The notes under the pieces are model-generated. The model made no database searches. It was not told where the DNA came from and saw only the letters and a list, made by a program, of their open reading frames with translations. Below, piece after piece: positions 1 to 5,166 of a stretch of DNA of 5,166 nucleotides (the first letter of the stretch is position 1; every line of letters starts with the position of its first letter). Origin of the DNA: Puniceicoccales bacterium (lineage in GTDB: Bacteria > Verrucomicrobiota > Verrucomicrobiia > Opitutales > JAIRKQ01); the NCBI GenBank assembly GCA_031281895.1, contig JAITET010000088.1, forward strand, positions 1 to 5,166. The letters are read 5' to 3'. The translations under genes and the position numbers were made by a program.

Positions 1-237
1 AAGATGACTATAGGCGTTAATAAATGTTTGCGATGTTGTCGCAGTTGCCGATGGTTATCATGGTAATAGCGATTAACCGTAGCTTCTTTGATTGTGTTGT
101 CCATGGGTTCTACCTGTCCATTAGTCCACGGATGTGCTGGCTTTGTTAAGCCATGATCTATATTATGTTCATTGCAAATTCTAACAAAGATATGAGGGAA
201 AGCATACTTTTGATGCTTGAGATTAGTAAATTGCTGT
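1..237 (-). pseudogene. IS481-family transposase remnant, C-terminal part, frameshifted and truncated
   Basis: Read on the minus strand, this stretch encodes part of a DDE-type transposase that would have catalysed movement of an insertion sequence. The reading begins QQFTNLKHQKYAF near 236 and continues through ICNEHNIDHGLTKPAHP and WTNGQVEPMDNTIKEATV. The HPWTNGQVE block is characteristic of the IS481 family, and its Glu (codon 108-110) is by family knowledge the last catalytic acidic residue. After LRQH (codons 33-44) the frame breaks; dropping one base near 31 restores the expected continuation QTFINAYSHL to position 1. The deletion therefore seems to be a single base within a Leu codon. 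On the N-terminal side, the codon where family members have Gly before QQF reads TGA (237-239), and nothing upstream resembles a transposase. The copy is inactive. The rest of its C-terminus would lie left of the window. I saw no terminal inverted repeat at 237. Confidence 0.88.
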
Positions 238-353
238 CAAACGTGATGCATATTTACAAAAATTACAACACCATTGTTGAATATTATACCATGTATCTTG
301 GTTTTTTAAAAACAGTAAAGTTGCCCTCATTGAATTTACGGCATAGGATCATT

Positions 354-382
354 TTGAAACCCTATCTCTTCATAGGTAACAC
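354..382 (+). promoter_or_regulatory. possible weak sigma70-type promoter for the 411-1277 gene
   Basis: TTGAAA at 354-359 (five of six consensus bases) is followed after 17 bases by TAACAC at 377-382, a poor -10 box with three matches. It would start transcription near 389, leaving a short leader that contains the ribosome binding site at 397-401. The spacer also contains a small inverted repeat, CCTAT/ATAGG (361-365 and 372-376). In AT-rich DNA such matches arise by chance, so this is only a candidate. Confidence 0.22.
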
Positions 383-396
383 TTGTGAAAAATATA

Positions 397-401
397 AGGA
401 G
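397..401 (+). promoter_or_regulatory. strong Shine-Dalgarno site that fixes a GTG start
   Basis: AGGAG, within AAGGAGAT, ends nine bases before the GTG at 411. It is the clearest ribosome binding site in the window and decides the start of the following gene in favour of GTG 411. The next in-frame ATG, at 489, has no such motif before it. Confidence 0.75.
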
Positions 402-410
402 ATCTAAACC

Positions 411-1277
411 GTGTACCTGCGAAAATTACAAAAAAAAGACTTGAATTTTGTTTTAAAACTTTGTATAAGGTACGACCTTAAAAAAATTATGATAAGCAAT
501 GTTTCTCCAGAAAGAGTAGAAGGGTTAAATGTGGAGTCCGAAGTAAAAAAAATAGACGTGAAACCATGTTCCAAGGCAAGTATAGCCATGGGAGTTTTAA
601 TCGAAATTGTTGGATACCCCGATTTAGGAAAGGCTCTTCAAGGAACTCCAAGTGTGCTCAAACTAGTGAGGAGATGTTTGATCACACCAGAAAGAGACCG
701 GTGTAGCCAATGGATTTACGATTCCTCATCCAGGAGGATAAAACTAAAATTGCTGATACAAGCAGCACTATGTCTAATGAGCGTAGGTAATCTTTTATTT
801 AAGTTTTCGGGACCATTGGCAATGTTTCACATCGCATTAAAAATAACACTGTGTATCGTAGCTGCAGTTCAAGTGTTCATGGCTTCCGATAAGCTAAAGT
901 CGAGCATTGCAAACCCAAATGGGCAGGGAAACCTTTTATTAGCGCTTGTATTCCCATTGTTTGCCGATGCCATACCGTATTTCTACGGAATGTGGAATGT
1001 CGAAATGGTAAATTGGTATACGGTAACTTTCTTTTCTGCTTATACAGTTTTCTTACAAGCTTTTTTGGAAAAAGAAGGATTTAAGGATGTATTGTTGGCT
1101 ACAACATCGATACATGAATTCGTAGGACCTAACCCGTTTCGGAAAATGGCACCAAAAGTTGCCCAGGATCTATGGAAGATATCCCACGACCTAGCAAGTG
1201 GCTACTGTGCACTGGAAACACTGGTACTTTTTTCAAAAAGAGTTTTGACAGCTTCCTTCCATAGGCAGGGCTCCTAA
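411..1277 (+). CDS. hypothetical multi-pass membrane protein, 288 residues
   Basis: I do not recognise this protein. It starts at GTG 411, chosen for the strong ribosome binding site nine bases upstream, and ends with TAA at 1275-1277. The first 110 residues are hydrophilic and basic, with no convincing signal peptide, although residues 57-69 are mildly hydrophobic. Four hydrophobic segments then follow, at about residues 112-130, 136-157, 174-193 and 200-219. Segments 1 and 2 are separated by a tight turn (FSGP), and segments 2 and 3 by a polar loop containing NPNGQGN. The last 70 residues are soluble-looking and mixed in charge. Two closely spaced hydrophobic pairs recall the bilobed segments of secreted inclusion-membrane proteins, but any small integral membrane protein could look like this. 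It has no operon partner on its strand: the next possible gene (1280-1537) faces it tail to tail. That this is a real gene is fairly sure; its function is unknown. Confidence 0.75.
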   Translation: MYLRKLQKKDLNFVLKLCIRYDLKKIMISNVSPERVEGLNVESEVKKIDVKPCSKASIAMGVLIEIVGYPDLGKALQGTPSVLKLVRRCLITPERDRCSQWIYDSSSRRIKLKLLIQAALCLMSVGNLLFKFSGPLAMFHIALKITLCIVAAVQVFMASDKLKSSIANPNGQGNLLLALVFPLFADAIPYFYGMWNVEMVNWYTVTFFSAYTVFLQAFLEKEGFKDVLLATTSIHEFVGPNPFRKMAPKVAQDLWKISHDLASGYCALETLVLFSKRVLTASFHRQGS

Positions 1278-1279
1278 AT

Positions 1280-1537
1280 TCAAGCAAAAAAGGAAAAGAC
1301 AGGCTGCACAATCGAAGTGTAAGATGGGTAAAAGTATTTGGTGATATTTTCTTGTGATTCGGTAGGTCTGTACATTTTTAGCAGCAAATGATTCTCGGGC
1401 GCAAAACCAAATCCTTTCTGCTCTTTTTCCAATCGTGCTTTTTGCCTCCGAAGAGGCCGACATAGGACGCTTTCATCAGTGCAAATTATGACATCTTTTT
1501 TGAGGGCGGATATTGCTTTTTTCATACTACTCTGCAC
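1280..1537 (-). CDS. small hypothetical protein, doubtful (up to 85 residues)
   Basis: This minus-strand frame runs from GTG 1537 (or ATG 1525, giving 81 residues beginning MKKAISALKKDV) to TGA at 1280-1282, two bases from the stop of the opposing gene. The product is rich in Lys, Arg, Glu and Gln in its middle (residues 28-45) and ends in an aromatic, hydrophobic tail (VQPVFSFFA). It has no domain that I know and no signal peptide. In favour of a gene: the frame fills most of an otherwise empty gap, uses mixed codons without the low-complexity look of a shadow frame, and has a promoter-like sequence 24 bases upstream of the GTG. Against: there is no clear ribosome binding site, the length is one that chance can give, and there is no recognisable homologue. 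It could also be a fragment of a decayed larger gene. Confidence 0.35.
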   Translation of the reverse strand: MQSSMKKAISALKKDVIICTDESVLCRPLRRQKARLEKEQKGFGFAPENHLLLKMYRPTESQENITKYFYPSYTSIVQPVFSFFA

Positions 1538-1560
1538 GTCGTTACTTTGCTAAAGCATAG

Positions 1561-1589
1561 AGAATAGTAAAAAAAGTTAAGAATATCAA
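1561..1589 (-). promoter_or_regulatory. promoter-like sequence upstream of the small minus-strand frame
   Basis: On the minus strand, TTGATA (1589-1584, five of six consensus bases) is followed after exactly 17 bases by TATTCT (1566-1561, four of six). The spacer is T-rich. Transcription would start near 1554, about 17 bases before the GTG at 1537 and 29 before the ATG at 1525. This is the best-matched promoter that I find in the window, but it rests on sequence match alone. Confidence 0.35.
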
Positions 1590-1638
1590 CGGATTTTTCT
1601 TGATTTTCGTTAAATATTATAAACAATGCCCTCCTCCC

Positions 1639-2970
1639 ATGGAAGTAACAAGAAAACCTTCGGAGGAAAGTAGTGCGGCGGTACAAAGATCGGAAGCTGG
1701 TCGTAAATTTAATGCATCTACGAGGGGTGTTCAATTAGAGAAGCAAAAAGAAACAGCAGATACCACCCTTTCCGATCGCAGTGCAAGTATTTTGGACTCT
1801 GCAGGTACTATTGGGGAAAAAGTGTCTTCTTATACAGATAAAGTTTCTTGGATGGTGCAGTCTTTTATCGATGAAAATTGGGCACAATTTTCTGCGCTGG
1901 GCGCCGCAGTGCTTTTAGAAACGACGGCATTGGTAGCTGAAAAGCTATCGCCTAAAGGTACAAAGTTATCGCCTGAGTCTATCCAGCAAGCAATAGAAAA
2001 TATCGCGAAAACAATTGAAGATAGGGAAGTAGTGAAATACATCACATTGGCAATTGATGTTATCTCTCATCCAGAAAAAAATAGGGATTTCGATGTCACC
2101 AGTGATGGCAGTGGAGCAAAACTTGGTAAAAAAGATACCTTACGCCAACTAAAAGCTGGACTTGAAAGACTGAATTCTATGGATGATCAGGGCGGTCAAG
2201 TCGCTATTAGAGAGGCCAAGGAACTTATAACAACAGCAATAAACGTTGTGCAGAAGAAATTGAATGTGTCCAGGAGAGTAAAAGCTTTGGATGTTGCGGC
2301 TAACATGGCTTCAATTGCTGCAAATATTGCTGGAGTGATAGGAACCAGCGGGGCAAGTTTGGCACCCTGGCTTGTAAATGTTGCAACGGCAAACCTCGCT
2401 TCCGTAGGTAGCATTGCCCAGAAAGTAATGGGGAAAACCTACGCGGCGGAGGGGGAAATTTTTGGCGGGGATGTGGATCAGTTGAGTGCAGACGGCATAT
2501 TATCGGATAATATACTTGCAACTCTTAAACGATGCAATGCATTGGCAATCGATGTTTTGACACATCCGGAAAAAAATAGGGATTTTGAAGACCAGGAAGG
2601 TGTTAAATTGGGCAAGAAAGAGACAAAACGGCTCCTTCGGATGGCCTTGCATGAGCTTGATAGGATGATTGCCCAAAATGTAACAGATCCTACTGCACAA
2701 GCAAAATTGGAAAATATACGACAAGGCATTAAAACAGCCTATGGCATAGTAGGTTCCAAATTGCGCAAAGCAAGGGTGACAAAAGGATTAAAAATTTCCG
2801 GTGCAGTCCTAGCGACGGCCGCCGCAGTTGCTGCTGGTGTAGCAACTTTTGGCGTAGGTACAATCGCCGTCCTACCAGCGATTAGTGCATCAGCTGGATT
2901 TTTGGGAACAATTATTAGCGATGCGAAATTAGCCCGTGAAATGTTGCAAAGTAAGCACCAAAAATCGTAG
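1639..2970 (+). CDS. hypothetical protein with two tandem copies of a conserved unit, 443 residues
   Basis: I do not recognise this protein. Numbering is from ATG 1639; a TTG at 1600 in the same frame would add 13 residues. Neither start has a good ribosome binding site. TATAAA at 1618-1623 could be a -10 box, which would favour 1639. Residues 1-60 are polar, Ser/Lys/Glu-rich and probably disordered, with no Sec signal. Residues 85-101 form a short hydrophobic helix. Two related units follow, at about 110-265 and 282-432. Each has the order LAIDV, HPEKNRDF (144-151; 309-316), KLGKK (161-165; 323-327), a charged helical region, then an Ala/Gly-rich hydrophobic stretch (216-259; 384-426). The second stretch could make a membrane hairpin. 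The last 17 residues are basic and polar. No catalytic motif is visible. Its features (no signal peptide, disordered N-terminus, Ala/Gly-rich hydrophobic stretches) would fit a secreted effector or membrane-inserting protein, but that is speculation. It ends with TAG at 2968-2970. Confidence 0.8.
   Translation: MEVTRKPSEESSAAVQRSEAGRKFNASTRGVQLEKQKETADTTLSDRSASILDSAGTIGEKVSSYTDKVSWMVQSFIDENWAQFSALGAAVLLETTALVAEKLSPKGTKLSPESIQQAIENIAKTIEDREVVKYITLAIDVISHPEKNRDFDVTSDGSGAKLGKKDTLRQLKAGLERLNSMDDQGGQVAIREAKELITTAINVVQKKLNVSRRVKALDVAANMASIAANIAGVIGTSGASLAPWLVNVATANLASVGSIAQKVMGKTYAAEGEIFGGDVDQLSADGILSDNILATLKRCNALAIDVLTHPEKNRDFEDQEGVKLGKKETKRLLRMALHELDRMIAQNVTDPTAQAKLENIRQGIKTAYGIVGSKLRKARVTKGLKISGAVLATAAAVAAGVATFGVGTIAVLPAISASAGFLGTIISDAKLAREMLQSKHQKS
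1966..2433 (+). repeat. first copy of the internal coding duplication
   Basis: This is the first of two diverged units in the 443-residue protein. It begins LSPESI, carries HPEKNRDF and KLGKK, and ends with a hydrophobic Ala/Ser/Gly-rich stretch. The best-conserved DNA is 2046-2090, which matches 2541-2585 at 39 of 45 positions by my count, 495 bases apart. Outside this core the two units are related mainly at the protein level. Confidence 0.8.
2482..2934 (+). repeat. second copy of the internal coding duplication
   Basis: This is the second unit of the same protein, beginning LSADGI. It has HPEKNRDF and KLGKK with three fewer residues between them than the first copy. A 35-residue comparison across the helix-to-hydrophobic boundary (residues 203-237 against 371-405, counted from ATG 1639) gives 11 identities by eye, so the relation extends well beyond the short motif. 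The hydrophobic stretch is longer and more Ala/Gly/Val-rich than in the first copy. Confidence 0.8.
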
Positions 2971-3075
2971 ACGATGGCCCCGGTTCTATTACTGTTCGAT
3001 GACCGAGAATAGGACTGAAGGCAATTGGAATTGTATAACCTTCCCGCACCTTTATCGATTTTTTCGAGACCAAGG

Positions 3076-3105
3076 AAAAGAAAAATCTTTGAAATAATTT
3101 CAAAG
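3076..3105 (-). terminator. possible intrinsic terminator downstream of tRNA-Gly
   Basis: CTTTGAAAT and ATTTCAAAG form a perfect inverted repeat with nine-base arms and one central base (3087-3105). Read on the minus strand, it is followed by ATTTTTCTTTT, and it lies 61 bases beyond the 3' end of the tRNA. The position and T-rich tail fit a terminator. The stem is mostly A-T with only two G-C pairs, and the tiny loop would cost pairs, so the hairpin would be weak. The same palindrome could instead be a protein-binding site. Confidence 0.4.
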
Positions 3106-3166
3106 CAACGCTGTGAGGGGACAAAGTGTTTTTTAGGCCAATGGTAAAGGTCGCTTTTTAAAAGAT

Positions 3167-3242
<76 letters not shown>

Positions 3243-3258
3243 TCTAGATGTGGTGTAA

Positions 3259-3284
3259 ATTGTAATAGACATAGGGATTGTCAA
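3259..3284 (-). promoter_or_regulatory. possible promoter of tRNA-Gly
   Basis: On the minus strand, a perfect TTGACA (3284-3279) stands upstream of TACAAT (3264-3259, five of six consensus bases). Transcription would start near 3252, about ten bases before the mature tRNA end. The spacing is only 14 bases, shorter than the usual 16-18. The alternative hexamer at 17-base spacing (AATTTA) is poor. The perfect -35 and the position in a 97-base gap make it a reasonable candidate. Confidence 0.4.
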
Positions 3285-3339
3285 TGATTTATCGCATTGA
3301 AAAATTTCTCCATCCCTACGATGCATCGATTTTGAACCT

Positions 3340-5166
3340 CTACGCCATGGAAAACTGTTGTTTAAATGTGTCAATGGCAGTCGTCGTTCCGACTAGCAAT
3401 AATATATCATCCTCCATCAGTTCCATGTCGGGCCTGATATCGCTGATTTTTTCATCTTTTCTCTGAATTCCCACGATGTTTAGGCTATACTTTTGCCTAA
3501 AACGCAGGGTGGATAGAATATTACCGACGAAATTTTTATCGCTGCCGATGCAGAAACTTAAAATGTCGAACTGGGCATTTGTTCGCTTTGGTCTTCTTTC
3601 TTCACTCTCTTTAAGTAATATCGCTTTGGCATCATTTATTTGAGACTCTGTTCCTATGAGAATTATGTGATCCCCAGGGAATAATTGACTATTCGGACTG
3701 AGCTTATAGGACGTTAAGCCACCACGGGAAATAGCAATAATGGTGATCCCTGTTAGCTCACGAAGTTTTAGTTCGGAAAGTTCTTTGCCCACGCTGTCGT
3801 GGTTTGACTGCAGTAAAATTTCATGAATTTCTATCGGCCAGGGGTTATTGGCTGCGGCTTTGGCCAGAATAGATTTCCTATGAAGTTGTTCCTGTGATTC
3901 TATCCTATCGTTAAAATTTTTAATAAACGCTAGCTCGAGCCTGTTATTGAGCTTCGATAATTGTCGCCACAGGAAAATCGCCAGGATAACAGCAATTGAT
4001 CCAAACAAAATTACGGGAACACCATGGGGCAAATATCTCGAAGCAATCCCTAAAAAAATACCACTGAACAAAAATAGAGCTGCAATGACAAAAATGGCTT
4101 TCATTACATTGAACACTCTATTGTGTAGTAATTCCCTTTGAGCATGTTTATTCAGCGAGCTTTTGATCAAATTGGTAAATATTTCTTGAATATTTTTTAT
4201 AATGCCGACTAAAAATGGTATGCAAATTAAAAATGCCGTTACCCAAATGCACAATTGAAACACGTTAGAACTGATTTCAAAGATTTTTTCTTCGGGCAAT
4301 TGTTCCGCATAGGATTTACTGATCATGCAAAATACTTTGCTCAAAAACTTTAGTATGGACGACACTACATTCCCAAATTCTCCACTTTTGGTCAAGGCTG
4401 CCAACCATGAAACGGAAAATAAGGTGCCACTTAGCAAAAATAACCAAAGCAATGCCAATAAAAGTTGCCGGATTACCAATCCGACGAGCATATTTTTTGA
4501 CACATTATCTTTGATTTCACCGAGCAAATGGTGGTAAGTCTTGCCAAACTCTTTTAGAAAATTTGGGCAGCGGGAGTAGAAAAATCCAAAAATCCTATCG
4601 GCTTGATTGCTTAAAATCGAACATATTAGGATTGTACCCAACGCAACACCGACGGTCACGGACATAAAATCTTTGTGGAGCACACCCAAGGAATTACCCA
4701 AAACGGCGATGACAAAGCTGAATTCTCCAATTTGTGCCTTCGAAAATGCAGCTTTAAAGGCAGTTTCACTTTTCTTCCCTATCAAAAACAAAGCTATGGT
4801 CCCAATACATGTTTGCCCGACGAATGTTATTAGGGCTAGAGTGAGAATCCATGGCCAAAAATGTACGATCGCTTTTAGGTCAATCATCATGCCGATGGAT
4901 GTGAAAAAAACCGCATTGAAAACATCTCGCAGGGGTTCTGTTATCCTGTCAACCTGTTGGGTAATATTTGTTCGCGACAGAATTGATCCGGCCAGAAATG
5001 CACCCAATGCCACCGAAAAATCAAAGTGATGTGCCAGCTGACATATGGCCATCAAAAAGCCAATTATGGCTACTACCAATGCCTCCGGAGATGGATCTCG
5101 AAATAGGATACGTACGAAAAACGGTGCTACCAGCTTGCCCACACAAAATACCATGACAACGAATAC
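3340..5166 (-). CDS. CPA2/Kef-type monovalent cation:proton antiporter with two C-terminal RCK_C (TrkA-C) domains, N-terminus outside window
   Basis: This inner-membrane protein probably exchanges K+ or Na+ for protons, as CPA2 family members do. The frame stays open to the right edge, so the ATG at 5154 is an internal Met; residues below are counted from it. Family features: ALGAFLAGSILS (49-60), EPLRDVFNAVFFTSIGMMIDL (73-93) and AQIGEFSFVIAVLG (140-153), all at the spacing seen in Kef proteins. The antiporter core ends near 182. A second membrane module follows, with segments at about 222-254, 296-320 and 346-396. Two soluble domains of RCK_C type come last, at about 440-513 (with PGDHIILIG) and 528-603 (with EDDILLLVG). 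In the family these domains sense ligands and gate transport. No Rossmann-fold RCK_N domain is seen. Roughly the first 160 residues, including the ion-binding TM segment, are missing from the window. It ends with TAG at 3342-3340. Whether it carries K+ or Na+ cannot be told. Confidence 0.9.
   Translation of the reverse strand, partial: VFVVMVFCVGKLVAPFFVRILFRDPSPEALVVAIIGFLMAICQLAHHFDFSVALGAFLAGSILSRTNITQQVDRITEPLRDVFNAVFFTSIGMMIDLKAIVHFWPWILTLALITFVGQTCIGTIALFLIGKKSETAFKAAFSKAQIGEFSFVIAVLGNSLGVLHKDFMSVTVGVALGTILICSILSNQADRIFGFFYSRCPNFLKEFGKTYHHLLGEIKDNVSKNMLVGLVIRQLLLALLWLFLLSGTLFSVSWLAALTKSGEFGNVVSSILKFLSKVFCMISKSYAEQLPEEKIFEISSNVFQLCIWVTAFLICIPFLVGIIKNIQEIFTNLIKSSLNKHAQRELLHNRVFNVMKAIFVIAALFLFSGIFLGIASRYLPHGVPVILFGSIAVILAIFLWRQLSKLNNRLELAFIKNFNDRIESQEQLHRKSILAKAAANNPWPIEIHEILLQSNHDSVGKELSELKLRELTGITIIAISRGGLTSYKLSPNSQLFPGDHIILIGTESQINDAKAILLKESEERRPKRTNAQFDILSFCIGSDKNFVGNILSTLRFRQKYSLNIVGIQRKDEKISDIRPDMELMEDDILLLVGTTTAIDTFKQQFSMA

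Noticed and set aside
153..407. An 84-codon plus-strand frame before the first gene.
   Set aside because: Its first third is antisense to the IS481-like transposase remnant, and the rest is low-complexity AT-rich sequence with no ribosome binding site.
1233..1463. A 76-codon minus-strand frame overlapping the end of the 411-1277 gene.
   Set aside because: It overlaps two better frames and has no promoter or ribosome binding site.
2046..2585. Two similar 45-base blocks considered as mobile-element ends or a CRISPR-like repeat.
   Set aside because: Both lie in one reading frame 495 bases apart, with protein similarity continuing on both sides, so they are an internal coding duplication.
3154..3164. 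Short inverted repeat CTTTT/AAAAG just beyond the tRNA 3' end.
   Set aside because: Its five-base arms are nearly all A-T around one base, expected by chance in this composition, and no T-run follows on the minus strand.
4607..5029. A 140-codon plus-strand open frame inside the antiporter gene.
   Set aside because: It is antisense to the clearly conserved CPA2 motifs, and its own translation shows no domain or hydrophobic pattern of its own.

Overview
The window is AT-rich bacterial DNA. It holds one recognisable housekeeping-type gene (a CPA2/Kef-like cation:proton antiporter, cut by the right edge), one tRNA-Gly(GCC) gene with an encoded CCA end, the remains of an IS481-like transposase at the left edge, and two genes that I do not recognise. 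The mixture suggests a Gram-negative bacterium with degraded insertion sequences and lineage-specific membrane proteins. A host-associated lineage, perhaps of the PVC group (chlamydia-like or verrucomicrobial), would fit, but this is a weak inference because no taxonomic marker other than the tRNA is present.

Layout, left to right. Positions 1-237 (minus strand) carry the C-terminal part of an IS481-family transposase, broken by a frameshift near position 31 and cut off at its N-terminal side near 237. Positions 238-410 are non-coding and end in a strong ribosome binding site. Positions 411-1277 (plus) encode a 288-residue protein with four hydrophobic segments. Positions 1280-1537 (minus) hold a small, uncertain reading frame lying tail to tail with the previous gene and preceded by a fair promoter-like sequence. 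Positions 1639-2970 (plus) encode a 443-residue protein built from two diverged copies of one unit: a conserved HPEKNRDF/KLGKK core, a charged helical stretch, then an Ala/Gly-rich hydrophobic stretch. Positions 2971-3166 are non-coding and contain a perfect 19-base inverted repeat that may end tRNA transcription. The tRNA lies at 3167-3242 (minus), and the antiporter gene at 3340-5166 (minus) is transcribed towards it.

The right half (antiporter, tRNA) looks like ordinary chromosomal backbone. The left half (IS remnant, two orphan membrane-type genes, doubtful small frame) looks like accessory DNA. The best candidate for something undescribed is the duplicated-unit protein at 1639-2970, possibly together with the multi-pass protein upstream. 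Nothing in the sequence establishes a joint function for them: they are about 360 bases apart, with a possible opposing gene between them.
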